Of a stretch of 64,000 bases of DNA, positions 44,266-57,074 are shown piece after piece. Under the pieces are notes generated by a model, which saw nothing but the letters and a program-made list of their open reading frames with translations, was not told where the DNA came from and made no database searches. The first letter of the stretch is position 1, and the number at the start of each line of letters is the position of its first letter. Both the position numbers and the translations under genes were made by a program. Origin of the DNA: Pyrenula massariospora (Eukaryota; Ascomycota; Eurotiomycetes; Pyrenulales; Pyrenulaceae); contig JAGFMI010000005.1 of the NCBI GenBank assembly GCA_021030905.1, positions 1,364,001 to 1,428,000 on the forward strand, written 5' to 3'.

Positions 44266-45800
44266 CCACCTTTTCACAAATATTTCTATGACGTCTTGGG
44301 TCTAATGCTTTCTACTTCTGACATATGACTTCGGGATAGCGCTTATAAGAGCGCTGTGACAGAGATTTACCAGGAAGGAGAATGTCACCGCTTCGCGGCA
44401 GGTGATTGGAAATTGCAGGGGGGCATTAGCGTCGGATCACGAGCACTGAACTTAGAAGATATATGGGAGGTAGAAACTTGTCAATGGCATGCCGGAGCAG
44501 CGAATTATCCTCGACGGTGAGCTCTGTGATAGACTGGTCACTCTGTTTTGGATTGTAAGCCTCCTGCGAGTATTGTCCCACCGTCTGGAAAGGTCTTTCG
44601 GCTTTGAAACCCTGCGAAGTGTTCGACTTGATCGGCGAACGAGCACGGGAGGTTATCTGGGACTTGAGCTCTTGCTATCGATGTCATTGCGATCTGAGTA
44701 TAGACCATGTACCAGTAATATATATCATGCGTTTCGATAATTCCTCCGCTTGCTCTATTTCTCGATCGAATGCTATGCCATGATACAAAAACTTCCGAAG
44801 AGACGTGCTCGAGAAAGAATCCAACAGCATCTGATATTCGCATCGATTGTCTAGTGGCTTCGGCAACTTCATAGTCTCGAGTTAGCATGCTTCGAGACCC
44901 CTAAAAGGTTAACCCATGCTTTGTCTGTTAAAATTAGTGAGTCTGGGAAAGAAAGAAGTATAAGCGGAAAAAATAGAACCTTTCGCACCCAGCGTGAACG
45001 TGTGATGTGGGACGTCATTACCCGGCGGGTGGCAGTAGATTCGCCGAGCGTGGCGCTTCTCCCAAAGGAGGGGTGGAGGAGGTTAGGATGGACGGGTGAT
45101 GACGAGGCAGCGGGGACCGTGGTGGACGAGAGGGATGGGATATTGAGACGGCAGAGGATAGTGGTAGGGGGTTTGGGTTGGGTATGCGCTTGCGCTTGCG
45201 GAGATGGTGCAGGGGAGGAAATACCTGGAGTCGTATGGCGTTAATGGGCACATCAGGGAGAGTACTAGAAAGCCTCAAGAGCTGAGGGGTGGGTCGCGCG
45301 CGGAGGCGGGTTCGTACGAGTAGCTGCTGCGGTCACCGGATTTGCCCACTTGAGAGGTTTGTGCAGGTAGGTACTGTACAGAGTTGTGGCATCAAAGGCT
45401 AGAGGTGTTGATCCTAAAATAATTAGAGCTGACTCTTTCGCGTTCAATAATAGCAACCTTCTGAGGGAAATCTTCCGCGGACTCACCACCTTCAACGTCT
45501 AGCTCTTTTCAAAAGAAACCCCAATCTCAAGCGCTGCATGGGCGTTGCCATAAGCTCGTGTCCCTGAATGACTCGGATTGCGCCTGCTAATTCCGGTGAA
45601 TCGCACTCGGTCTCTCCTTCAAGCCGCCGGTCCGCTCGGCCAGTTTCGACCATCTGTCGGTCCATCTGGTGCATCCTGCCTGTTCCCTGTGACCAAAATG
45701 TCAATTCTCACGTACTGTACCAAGCTCTCGCGTATCCAACTACGATCCTCACACCCAGAATCAAAAACCAAAAACAAACTCCAAATTATCACGATCGCGA
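44266..45800. other. Intergenic region, no supported gene
   Basis: Minus-strand open frames at 44538-44888 (116 codons, ATG present) and 45265-45704 show no family features. The plus strand is notably G-rich at about 45050-45220. Confidence 0.45.
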
Positions 45801-46285
45801 TCACTCACCGTCCCCTGACCGATCCACCACCTCACGATTCTCCCCAAGAACTAGCACTAGCAGCCTATTCAAGCACAGTCCAGCGTAGAAGGTCGCGAAC
45901 GATAGCACAAGGAACGCCGTCGAAGCATACGAAAAAGAGAAGGCGACAGTCGGAATGAGGATGCGAAGGAGGAGTCGTCGGCTGGGGATAAGGACGAGGG
46001 CGAGGACGAAAGCTTGGGCGGGGGAGATCATTTTGTTTGGCGCGGGAAACGGCGTTGAATATTCAGGATTTGGAGAACCTTGGGTTGTGCGGCATGACGC
46101 GAATTTGACTGTTGCCTGCGGAAGTTTGAAGAGAGCTTTGCAGTTCTTTTCCGGGGTTTTGGGGGAGAGGGTTTTGAACACAGGGCGGTAAGAGGAACTT
46201 CGTATATTTTGTGACCGCTGAATTCCACCTCGGGGACCTTACCGTACTGCGTTTGCGTCTCATCAGCTGTTCTGGCTGAATCCAT
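45801..46285 (-). CDS. Tentative small membrane protein (106 aa)
   Basis: Proposed exons 46285-46243 and 46078-45801, joined across a 164-bp intron with donor GTAAGG and acceptor CCCAAG. The product has a short hydrophilic N-terminus (MDSARTADETQTQYG) and two hydrophobic stretches (AQAFVLALVLIP and FLVLSFATFYAGLCLN) separated by an Arg-rich turn, suggesting two membrane passes. A donor-like GTGAGT near the stop means a further 3' exon is possible. I do not recognise it. The model rests on splice signals and hydrophobicity only. Confidence 0.3.
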
Positions 46286-48439
46286 GGCGCTTATCTCTTC
46301 TCTTCTGCGATGATCCACCGTCTTCTCCTTACCCGAGCGGACATCTACCTCCAGCGTTCGTCTGCCAATCTATCGTCCAAATATCGACGCTTTGTTTTGC
46401 CGTATGCTTGGTTCTCTGTCGCCGCATCAGGAACGCAGCAGGCGGGAGAAGGTCAGTGATTGAGCCTGAGCGCGCTGTGGCCTGCGCTTGCGGCCATCAA
46501 CAGTGTGTGGCTTCTTGCTGGGGGATCTTTTGATACTTGAGTGGAATTGTCTTAAGGGAGTTCGGGCAATGTACTTCCTCTACGATGGAGCGATGTCGGC
46601 ATAGAGCTTGAGTATGACCGCCTCAAACAGGATCGGTCTCGCCATGTTGAATTATTCAGGGTGCTTTAAATTCGTCTCGGAATTTTTGTGGGTGCTGCTA
46701 ATTTATCGCCAAGTGTGAGGATGTATCTAGTCACCGTGACCCTTGAGCTTTATGACGGGGAAGGGTCGTCAAAAGAGCAGAGCGCTTCGGTAGGATTTTG
46801 GTCTGATCCTGAATTCTCCGCAAGTTATTGTGGCTATGTCAAAATCAATTGCCGGGAACACTAGCGGATTTTAGTTCAAGAATATGCGTGTAGAATCCTA
46901 ATTTCTATTCTGCGTAAGGAATGCTTTTGAACGTGGAAGCACGCTCCCGAGTACAGCCAAGACAACAATGGAACTAAAACATATGATCGGATGTTACCGC
47001 TCCACGGGTGACGAAACATAAATTCGGGGAGAGCAACAGCGATTCCGAATTGGGGATGCATGCTGGTGACAGTTACTAGATAGCGTTTCGATTATTGAAA
47101 TACACGTCACCTGTGCCCTTTAGAGAAGAGTGATAATGGATTAGTAGTAGATGAAAGACCTCAGAGACAAGGGCTTCTCCGCTCTCGGTTACAGCGGGAA
47201 TTTCGGCCCTCTAGAGCCAGAACCTTGCCATGAATCTAGCCTCTGGCAAGGCTGGTCATGAACAGGGAACTCTCTGCCGCAGCACACCTGTCCAAGCAAA
47301 AAGATTCCTGGGAAACAGGGTCCAAAAGAAGCATGGGCGGAGTTCACGGCAGCGACGACCCTTTGCATTTTCCACCCTCATATTTCAGCCGTTTGTCCAT
47401 CCTTGACGCAGATCCTTCCCGCCTTGTTGGGATAAGACTCGTCCGAGCAGCTTCGGAGATTTTGGCATGGGTGGTTGATGTTATCTCATGTACCTTTTTG
47501 CAGGTTGTTCGCTTGCAAGAGTATTCCACGTCGCAATTTCAAGATTTTCCAACTCTACGGAACCTTTTTCCCTTTTTTTTGCTAAGCCGTGTGATTCTTC
47601 TTGGCCTAGTCAGGGTGACACTCAGCCCCTGGTCCCTGCAAGCCCGCGCGGCTGAAATGAAAGATGCCCTAACCCTGAATTAGAACGGCATTGGATGCTT
47701 CTCTTGCGCGAAAAAATGTTCAAAATGCGGGGTTCAGGAACTCGTCAAATCGGCTCCAGCTAATGTTTCCGTCAAGCTGACCAAAAAGTAATTTTGGCCC
47801 ACATGCTAGCTTCTTCCAATCTCGCTACGTGGATTGTGGGGAAACTTTCCAGCCAGGATCTGGCGGCTCGAGCTCAAGGATCTGGGCCGGGGAAATCATA
47901 GCGGCCAACGTGCGGATTCCTCGCTGAAAAACTGGCGATGTCTCGGAGCCTCGGACAGATTCTGGGATTCCTTGCATTAGCAGCATCCCCCACAACCTGT
48001 TCCAGGCACAGGGTCCTGCTACTATTGCTATCGTTCCCGCTGCTACGGCCGGGCAAGTCAAGCCGAATCGAGCTGCGCTACGTGCCAAGCCAAGAACCGG
48101 ACTCACGAGGATCGCCATAGGGTGATTGATTCAATCTAATCACTCCTCCTTCTCCAGGGATAGATGCAATATTTCTTGTCTTTGCTCACCGCGATGTCTT
48201 GTACCGGGCTAGTCATCCCGTCAGCAACAATGATCTTCAGGCCGAGATCCTGGGGATAGGTTTGCTAGCAGTCATGTAGTCCATAAAAAGCCCCTTTTGC
48301 TGCAGTCTCTTAAGGTGAGGACTCTACGACATTAAAGCCGGAGAACTGCGCTTGGTTTCAGGGTTGAAGATATTCATTCTCTCATTTCTTGACTTACTTT
48401 CTCGTCTGCTTAATCTTAATACACGCAACACTTTCCAAG
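46286..48439. other. Intergenic region, 2.15 kb
   Basis: No gene supported. A 141-codon plus frame at 47258-47683 and a 97-codon minus frame at 47825-48118 have no recognisable features. The end holds the promoter of the next gene. Confidence 0.5.
48282..48290 (+). promoter_or_regulatory. TATA-like box of the repeat-exon gene
   Basis: CATAAAAAG about 150 bp before the ATG of the secreted repeat protein, on the same strand. Confidence 0.35.
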
Positions 48440-49531
48440 ATGCGTTCCGCTTTTGCATCCTGCGTTGCGTTCCTCGCCTCGACCACACTGGCCTATCGGC
48501 CACAAGTGCGGCAAGCTCCAACGACGACAGCCACATCAGCCGCCGCCTCGGGCACTCCCCTCCCAGGAAACCTTGGTCCTTGCGACTTCAACGCTTTAGT
48601 GAGACTTGGGAACCACCCTGAACAAGCATGTATATGCTGACGATTGACTGTAGCCCTCCGGTTTCTGTGGTTCACTACGCTCGTGCTACGAAGGGTACTG
48701 CTACTACTTTTCAACCGATTTTCTCAACTGTGGAGGCATCGGCAATGTGGTCTGTCTGGCTCGGATCTCGAGCTTTTGATTACGACTGATGACGATGATA
48801 GTGCCCTCCAAGTACCAACATATGCTACGATGGCGTTTGCGCAAACACTCAGACCGATGTGAACAACTGTGGTCGTGGAGGCTTCGTGGTTCGGCTGCCC
48901 CTATCCTGAGCTCTGGGTCTATTGCTCTTAGGTTGCTGATCGGCCAATAGTGTGGTTCCGCCACCGACTATGGATGTGTCAACGGAACTTGTGTCGGCCT
49001 TTCCTGGGATCCTAACAATTGCGGAGCGGTCGGAAACAAATGCGCCAGCGGCGCATGTGCCAACTTCCAATGTCTGGATACCCAGAATGACGTCAACAAT
49101 TGTGGTGCTGCAGGCTACGTGGTCAGTCATATATTTAACCCATTATAGTCGTGGCTGCGTATCATTGACATGTCGAATAGTGTGGCTCTGCCACAGATTA
49201 TGGTTGCGTCCAAGGAAAATGTGTCGGTCTGTCCTGGGATCCGCAGAATTGCGGGTCGGTAGGCAACGTTTGCTCCAGCGGGTATTGTTCCAACTACCAA
49301 TGCTTGGATACCCAGAACGATATCAACAACTGCGGGGCTCCTGGCTATGTGGTATGTCTGACTATTCAAAGCTTGATGACCGTGGATCGCTAATGGGAAC
49401 AGTGCGGCTCTTTCGTTGACTACGGATGCGTCCAAGGACACTGTGTAGGCCTCTCGTGGGACCCGAATAACTGCGGCAAGGTGGGAAATATCTGTCCAAG
49501 CGGCCAGTGCTCGAACTATCAGTGTGTGTAA
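48440..49531 (+). CDS. Secreted Cys-rich protein built of duplicated exons (STIG1-like modules)
   Basis: Six exons: 48440-48598, 48654-48749, 48802-48888, 48951-49121, 49181-49351 and 49403-49531, giving 270 residues. All five introns (51-62 bp) are phase 0. Exon 1 encodes a signal peptide and a Thr/Ala-rich linker. Exons 4 and 5 are both 171 nt and exon 6 is the same module cut short by the stop. Each starts with Cys (CGSATDYGC), continues with CVGLSWDPNNCG and CSNYQCLDTQND-like text, and exons 4 and 5 end in GYV. Exon 3 ends with the same NNCGRGGFV pattern and so is a shorter relative. The NNCG...C..G.C spacing resembles STIG1-like secreted modules. Function is unknown; a wall- or host-facing role is inference. 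Confidence 0.85.
48951..49531 (+). repeat. Tandemly duplicated coding exons (two and three-quarter copies)
   Basis: Three exons encode near-identical 57-, 57- and 42-residue modules. Coding parts are similar also at DNA level, while the introns between them differ clearly. Intron borders fall at the same module position each time. Confidence 0.85.
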
Positions 49532-50450
49532 AGGGTTTGCATTGGCATCGGGGCTTCCTTTAGTAATCTTTAATTTTAATCAATCCAAAAGCGTGATCTT
49601 CTTTCCAATATCGGACGAGATTCACGAGCTCACAGTTTAAAAGAACGCCTCGTTACGTTCCGTTGATTGACCAAGGGTTTTTAGCATAAGCGGTATCATT
49701 TTAGCGCCGCCCGTGATGTTCGCCCAGGAGCGAGATCTTGGCAAAACTTCGGCTGAATATCTGGAGCTGCAGCACTGACTTCACCGCCGACCCAACCACT
49801 CTGCGAGTCCTATTTACACGAAGCTGTTTGAATTCCAGACACAGTTCTACGTCATCAGGAGGATACTATTCGAGTTCAACTTGTCTTCAAATCGTCCATT
49901 GTGAGTGAGCTGCTTCCCATGGTATGTTACTTGAACGCTAGATGGGAAGAAAGCTGGAACCGATCAAGCGATAAGTCCTTTCTCTTCCTACTCCAAAAAT
50001 TATCCATCAAGCAGTGCAACGACTTATTTGTGGGCTTTACTCTGGTCTTGAGACCGTTGAGGACCTGGAAACACTCCTCCCCAAGTAGTCTCTAATATTA
50101 CTCCCACTGCTGGTCGATATCGGCCTACGACACCCACAAGGGAAGGAAAGTATGTGTGTCCGCAACTTGCCTGTAGTATCAGGAACACTGCTTCGACATA
50201 GCAAATTGTTCCTCAAACATGTGATGTTAAGATTCAGTACCACATGGATTGATTTCTCATCGCTTCACTTCGGTCCTGATGTGTGATTTCACTCACGCCG
50301 TTAACCGGTATCACTTCACGCCGAAATTCCGTGTCTTGCAACATTTAAATTCCTTTCCGAACCATTCTTCGCTGAAAATCTGATGCATACTGTTCTCCAT
50401 TGAGTGCTGAAGTGTAGTAATATACAAAGGCTTGCAAGTCTTCCTTCGAA
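49532..50450. other. Intergenic region, no gene seen
   Basis: Separates two same-strand genes for secreted proteins. Nothing recognisable. Confidence 0.5.
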
Positions 50451-51502
50451 ATGTTGCGTCTCCTTATTGTTGCTCTGGGGCTAATCTCTTTCTTGCTGGG
50501 TATTAACGCACACCTTCATAGGTCCGTCTGCATTTCTTATGAACATGACTCACTTTAGGTACAGCTCTTGCTGACATCTATGGCTGTAGCTCCGCCAACG
50601 TTTCCTTTGTCCCTCGTGAGACTATTCTAAACAACTTGAAGAAGCGCCGCTATCCAGTGTTCGACGGAATTATCTCTGAGAAACACCAGCAAGATCTTGC
50701 AAATGCTTTTGCTGGCGCTATATTCATGCTAGAAACTCTAGAAATCGACAAATACCGAACGACTGACGAGTGGCGGACCTTCTCAGATATCTTCAATCGC
50801 TACTTCCATCCAATAGACTTTCAATGGGTCCATACTGTCGTCGAGACCCTTATGGATCCTCGAGATGGCCAGGGACCCGGCGCTCCAGAGCTATCTCAGC
50901 TGATATTTGAGGAGGGACACCCCTGGTGTGCCGATGAGAAGGCAATCCTTTTCTTCGAACCTTCTGCAGAAGCACACGGAGAGGTCCGCATTGGAGACAA
51001 GCTCTACGTGTGCGATTTGTTTTACACTATGCCTCCGCTGGAACATTGGCCGTGTGATGTCGTCCAAAATTACTGGCATCGACCTAATCTGTGGATGATG
51101 ACCCAAGATTCGGCACTCCTTCACGAGCTTTTCCATTTTCATCCTATCACGAAACAACCGAATGGCGGGCTCCTCATCATCGATCATGGTCCTGGAGGCT
51201 ACGGGCCCTACAAGACCACGGTCTACAAAGACCACGCTGATATCTCGCCAAGGGACAATGCTGACAACTTTCATTGTAAGTTACACACTCTCCCGCTCTT
51301 TATAAATTCCAGGCTGACAGGTTATGACTATCCTAAAGGGTGGATCAACACTTACTTCTGGACCGTCCATTGCGATCACCAGATGAACCCGCCAACCATC
51401 GATTCAGACACATCATTACCTGACATCGGAGGTCATGATCCCTGGCAACCTCCACCGTCCTCTGACGGAGGGTCTGACGGTCACGGCCCACCATCACCAT
51501 GA
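50451..51502 (+). CDS. Secreted zincin-like metalloprotease (putative)
   Basis: Three exons, 50451-50499, 50559-51275 and 51321-51502, give 315 residues. The first join (donor GTATTA) completes a signal peptide (MLRLLIVALGLISFLLGTALA). The zinc motif HELFH is at 205-209 (LLHELFHFHP). Downstream ISPRDNADNFHCYD resembles the region after the HExxH helix in fungal deuterolysin- and Lys-specific-type peptidases, where an Asp supplies the third ligand. The family is uncertain; it may be an orphan fungal peptidase group. The C-terminus is Pro/Ser/Gly/His-rich. The 45-bp second intron has no stop and keeps frame if retained, which would insert 15 residues. Confidence 0.7.
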
Positions 51503-52578
51503 CGGAGACCATAATGGCTATAGACTAAAGTCCGACTCCTATATCTTGAAGAAATCCGAACGAGGTCTCGGAGGCTGCAAGGTGAGATAGCCAATGACCA
51601 CTCCGATAAAATGTTCGCTTACGTGTCGGAGACAGTATAACAATCAACAGATCTTGTTAATGATGAACGCGAAAGGGTTGGATAGATCAGCGGCGCAATG
51701 TCCACTTTGTGGTAGAAGAAACTAATAATATCTCATTGATATCTCCGAACACCGACCTCCGTGGTGAATCCACTTTCGTATTTCAGCGTGACCCTCGGCT
51801 AGACACGCTCTTAAGCTTACGGCTCACCAGATGCCATGTCGCCTGTTTGCCATGTTGCTATTTCACTGTCCACACATTCTCTCTTCTTTGCTCTTAATTT
51901 TGCTGGTAGTTCTCTAACAATTTGTTCACGAGCTTTCGACGGCCTGTAGCGCTGAGCTGTGCGCTTAACAAATAATTTGATCATGCCTACTGCTCGGTAT
52001 CTATATCTTACCAGACATACATCCTACACTCGTGATCGAACTAGTAACGTGCGGTTCATCGACGCTGTTGTACCACTTTCGTAGCATATCGCTGGTGATA
52101 GTGAAGCATAATCCCTTTTCTGCGGCTCTAGATAAAGGTAAATGAAAACTGGATCTGCGACCGTGGTAAATTATATAATGACTCCCGCGCCGAACGATCA
52201 TATTGTTGGGAGCGATCGAGACCTCCTGGCGAGCAGGTGGTGCTGGGCAAGGGAGACCAGAATGGTGGCACAGGAAGGTGAAGAAGAGTTGATAACTGGG
52301 GGGGCGAGAAATGGCTGATTCGCTTCGTTTGACTGAGAACCGGATGCTCTCATTCCGTTCTCTAGATACGATAGGAGCGATGGCATGTGTGTGGAAAACT
52401 TGTCACGGAGGGTTCTGGGCATTTATCGTGATCCAGTGATGGCTCTCTTCTTTAAGCCCACCACTATCTGACTTGTTTGAATGATGTCGAATGATAGTTA
52501 TATAGGATCATTATTGAGTGCTTAATGTGTACGAGGTGAGTCCGGATCGTTCCAAATTCGAGAATTCTATTTGACTTT
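51503..52578. other. Tail-to-tail spacer, 1.1 kb
   Basis: Between the convergent protease and MFS genes. Open frames are short and featureless. Confidence 0.5.
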
Positions 52579-54222
52579 CTATGCCTTTTTCTCAATCAGA
52601 TCTACCCCATCCTCTGAAGCTCGCAACGAGCCGAATGACAACTTCCTAATCGTCGGACCCTTCCACGCGAGCACAATCGTTGCCGCGAAACCCAATAACG
52701 TGAAGAGGGCCATCATACCGAAGACCCAGCCCGGACCAGACACGGCTGCTTCCCACTCATTGACGAAGAACGGTACGATGGTACCCAACACAAGACGATA
52801 GAAGTTCAACACTGCTGTCACTTCTGCAGCATGATGCGTAAAGCCCTCCACGACATAATTGATTATGACAGGAGCAAGTATATGCTCACAGAAGATGATC
52901 ATCGAATCCGCCAGTGCCAGAACCATGAAATGCAGATGATACTGCAAGCTGGCACCGAAGAGTCCCAACCCGATCGGCAAGAGGACCAGCGGCGTCAGTA
53001 ACAGCGGATATAGCCGGAATTCTGGCTTCCATACACCACGGCCGAAACGCCGACAAGCCCAAAGAGGTACGCGGTCGTTGAAAGCTGCATCATAGCAGAA
53101 GGCCGTGCCGATGCCGATCCACTGTCCGAAAGTGAAAAGAGCGTTCTGCGTTGGAGTAAAGCCATAACCGCCGACTTCGGGAGGGGACTGTAGGAAGACG
53201 GCTAGTAGAGTGTTGACGGCGACGGCCCATCCAAAGGTAAGCAATAGAAAGAAGCCGGCGAGGATGGTGACGGGGCAGATGAGGATGAGAAGACAAGAGA
53301 ACGGAGAATTGATGTTGCGGCTAGATTTTAGCGGCAGAATTTTGTTCCCAGGGAAGAACGTTGCCACGCGGTTAGAAATCCATGATCGAGAATCCGGTAG
53401 AGCTTCCGGGCGACGATCAAATTGAGTCTCTTCGAGGAAAAGAAAGACAAGTATGATGACAGCTGCCTCCACGCCTACGGTCCACCAGATCTGCACTGGC
53501 CACGGATTTGAATGGAGGATCAGTCCACCGATCGTCGGCCCGATCAGCGCACCGAATAGCTGGCACAATGTATAACCGGCAAATGCTTTCCCTCGTTGAT
53601 GCAAAAAGAAGATGTCAATTATCACTCCTGCGCCTATTGTCCCCGGGCATGCGCCGAAGGTACCGCCCAGCCAGCGGGAGATGACAAAGGCAATGTAATC
53701 ATTCGGGCCTTGCATTTCAGCGGCCCAGATACTGCAGGCACATGTACCCACCATGGTCCAGAATATGCATGAGCTCCGACCGATGAATTGAGATAGCGGT
53801 GTCCACACCAGCGGTCCTGTTGCGAGCCCGGCTGCCGCAGCACTGATCTGGGGCCTTCGTTAGCCTCAAAATCCAGACATGAAAAACAACCCAGATTTCG
53901 CTGTAGTCACAGAACCTACCGAATACGATATCTCAACGGGCGTCTTATTGTACAGTTCCGCTTGCAAGAAGAACCCGGCTTGTGTTGCTAGAGCCTGTGC
54001 AAGCCCAATTAAGCCGGCCAACGACACGATACCCAGTGTCAGCGCCTTCTTCCATATCGGCCAATTTAAAGGATCTGCCGGATGGTCGCTGGGTTGAGGG
54101 ACAAGAACGATCCCGCTAGCAGAGCGTTTTTTGAGATCAGTGGCGTTTAGGTCGGTGATTGATAAGTCTTCTAACCTCTCGGACTGCTTTTCGTCTGAGG
54201 AGGGTAGTTCCGCGGTTATCAT
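52579..54222 (-). CDS. MFS transporter, DHA-type
   Basis: Two exons, 54222-53920 and 53847-52579, with a 72-bp intron (donor GTAGGT, branch GGCTAACG, acceptor CCCCAG), give 523 residues. The entry phrase DHPADPLNWPIWKKAL before helix 1 is a hallmark of fungal drug:H+ antiporter-type carriers. Twelve hydrophobic segments can be followed; ISRWLGGTFGACPG fits helix 4 and LCQLFGALIGPTIGGLI fits helix 5. The N-terminal cytosolic part is acidic, and the family exports drugs, polyamines or metabolites. It lies 1.1 kb from the sulfite oxidase gene on the same strand, with no sign that they share a transcript. Confidence 0.88.
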
Positions 54223-55343
54223 TATGTTGCGTCGTCCAATAGACCTGCTTCAATGGATTTCGCACGGAATGACGAGAGAAAGGTTGGATGAAATAGTCAA
54301 TGAGCCAACCTGGATATAAGTGCGTTGGACGCGTCGGAATTTCGAGCTCACCGACATCTCTCAGAAACGCAAAAATAAAAGTGCCGCCTAAATACATGTT
54401 CGAGCTTAATGTACGCTAAGCTGCGATGCACCAATGTACGTGAAGAACACTGTCGAGATGAGTTGTTTCCCATCTACCGGAACGGGATCTTGACCCTTGT
54501 CAAAGACGCACATTGCATACGGCGATCATCGCCGGGTCACCGAGCACCTCTCCGCAATCTGCGAATGATTTCTTCCCAAATCCAAGCCTGCGGACAAGAA
54601 CCTGATCTACAATCACAGTTGTGAGATCTATCAACGTCAGAGACATTTAAACCCACTTCCGAAATTGGGTTACCGTGCCTTCCATGCCAGATTGCCGCAC
54701 ATGCTTTGGATGAACCTTTCATCAAATCCACCGAAAGTGCGGACCAAAACAATGACCTACTGCTGAAGCTTGATTCGACGACACAGACAATCATTCAGCC
54801 GCACCTGGCGAGAGACATGCAGCTAGGGATCCAGATCTTTTATCCGCATCTCGAGTGTGGTTCAGTCAACCACCATCCACAACGATGGCGCAGATCCTTG
54901 GTTACACATGTCGCGCTAAGCCTTGCAAGGCGGAGCAGGGAAGAGGGGCAATGTGGCGTCCCATTGATGCCTCTAGAAAGCTAGGGTACAGATCGGACGA
55001 GTTGGAAGCTTCAAGAGAGTCGTGCTCGAGCGTCGCCAGATTGCAGCCGAGATCGCTCAGAACTTTAGTAGATGGCAGATGACTATCTAAAGGCGCGTCC
55101 CAAGACTATCAAGCTTACTTCAATGCAGCGAAACCGCCCAACACGCCTTTAGAACGACAGAATAATTGCTTCCACCAGGATTTTACTGCATCGGAACGAA
55201 GAAAATCTCTTGGGCTCGATGCGCGGGGACATTTATTTGAGCACGAAGCCAAAGCCCACAAGGAGATATTAACATTATAAAGATCCACCCAGACTAGCTA
55301 GCCGCAGGGTGTGACCGACAATGTTCTCACATGTCCAGAGCAA
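54223..55343. other. Intergenic region, no gene seen
   Basis: Contains the MFS promoter and the 3' flank of the sulfite oxidase gene. Short frames only. Confidence 0.5.
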
Positions 55344-57074
55344 TCAGTCATCAACGTCTCTAGGGTCATTCTCCCTCCAGTATTGCTTGTATTCATCCCA
55401 GCTCTGTGTCGGAAACTCTTCCGGCCACGTGAGAGGAGCCAAAGGCGAGCCTGTCTGCTCAAACTTCTCCAACTTCTCTCTGGTCCGGGCCCGCGACTTG
55501 TTCATGCTGTAAACGTTTATCCTGTGGGCAGAGCTTGTGACGTGGAGCCCCCAATTCCATGCGGCGCGGACCGTCAAAGGCTGTGTGTTGATCGCGTTAT
55601 CCCAGCAGCGACAGACGATCTCGATCCAGCCTTCGACATCGCAAGGAAGATCAAATTCCCAGGTGCGCCAAGTCCACTTGTGCTTCTTTGACAAGTTTTC
55701 ATTGGGTATAGCATACCAGCTGAAACCTCCATCAGACGACAACTCGATTCGCTCAGGCCATCGTCCACCGCCCGAATAAGCCCAGCCTTTGCAGTGGATC
55801 TTGCCATTGTGAACGACTACTTGTTTTGTCCATGGGGACATGATGGCGGAGCTGACAGGCATTTCCTGGATTTGAATTCCATCTGTTGGTTTCTGGTTGT
55901 GTTTGCCGATCTGCTGGTTAAAATATAGATACTCTTTGCTTTGTACCGGAGCTAGCGTTGGATTTTCGATTGCCTTGATACGATAAAGCCACTTGACGCT
56001 CCGAGCGCCGATGTACCCAAGCACAACCACTCTGAGAGGATATCCATGGATCTTCGGCAGCGGTTCTCCATTCATCTCCCAGGCAAGCATTACCTCGTTA
56101 GCCTTCACCTTGGACCATGGGACGCTGACTAGGTAGTTCATCACTTCATTATCCTTGAAGTATGTTTCGCAACCGTAAAGTTCCAGATGTTTACTACCAT
56201 TTACCAGGCCACCGCAGGCTTTGATGACTTTCTTTAAGCTGATACCCACGTATTTCGCTGTCCCTATGGCACCTTCAGCCCATGGAGCTTGTGGAACCTC
56301 GTCTCCCTGACCCGCATAAAGGCTGATCTGTTCTATACGGCGCGTTCCAGAACATTGCATCGTTACCAGCTTTTCCATCCGTGGAAACTTTGATTCATCC
56401 ATAAGGTCGTCTAGGTTGAACGACCTTGGCTTGGCAACCAGTCCATCCAGCTTTAAATTCCATTTTTCCTTGTCAATCTGTGGGATGCCACCGTGGTTTC
56501 GAACGAAATGGAGCGGGTTTGGCGTGACGACTTTGGAGGTCACAAGCCGTTTAGGAGGTTCGCCGTTATAAGGAAATTGCAGCAGATGGAGCATCTCAGG
56601 ATGCTTTTCGCGGAGCACTGTGCTCCACGAATCTTCGGGAACGTTCTTAAGTTCTCCACCGATAGCATGATGCCACATTTTCCAATGGGTGCCCGGGAGT
56701 ACGGGGTTTGAGTCTGGAATGGGGCCCATCTGAAACTCTGGATTCGGAGGAAAGGTTTGGGAGGTAAGTATCTTGTGAGCCTTTGTCTTCTTTTCAGGAT
56801 AGTTCTCCCACTCTACGTATCTAATCTTGAGTCAGTTTGTCTGAAAACTACACTAGGCAGAGGACTATTACCCCTTCCAGCCTTCAAGTTCTCGGACAAA
56901 CAGCTTGTCTGGATCCCCGACGGCTTTGATGGCCTCTTCATTCTTAAGCGACGGTCCAACCTTGGCAGGCTGGATAGCCGTTGTGTCGCGCCCGGTCTGA
57001 TCGAGAAATGGCAACTTGGCCCCTGAGAGGCCTTGTTCAATCTTCCATTCATCAGGTCGATTATGGATCTCCAT
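55344..57074 (-). CDS. Sulfite oxidase (molybdopterin, plant-type without haem domain)
   Basis: Two exons, 57074-56872 and 56820-55344, with a 51-bp intron (donor GTAATA), give 559 residues. The molybdopterin-binding domain has NPLHFVRNHGG and the molybdenum-ligand cysteine, Cys224 in VTMQCSGTRR. The dimerisation domain follows with HCKGWAYSGGGRWPERIELS and WDNAINTQP. There is no cytochrome b5 or FAD domain, so it is not nitrate reductase and resembles oxidases that pass electrons straight to O2: sulfite + O2 + H2O gives sulfate + H2O2. No peroxisomal C-terminal tripeptide is present (ends DVDD). A catalase gene stands head to head with it. Confidence 0.88.

Noticed and set aside
47258-47683. 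141-codon plus-strand open frame
   Set aside because: ATG present, but no signal, domain or splice logic supports it.
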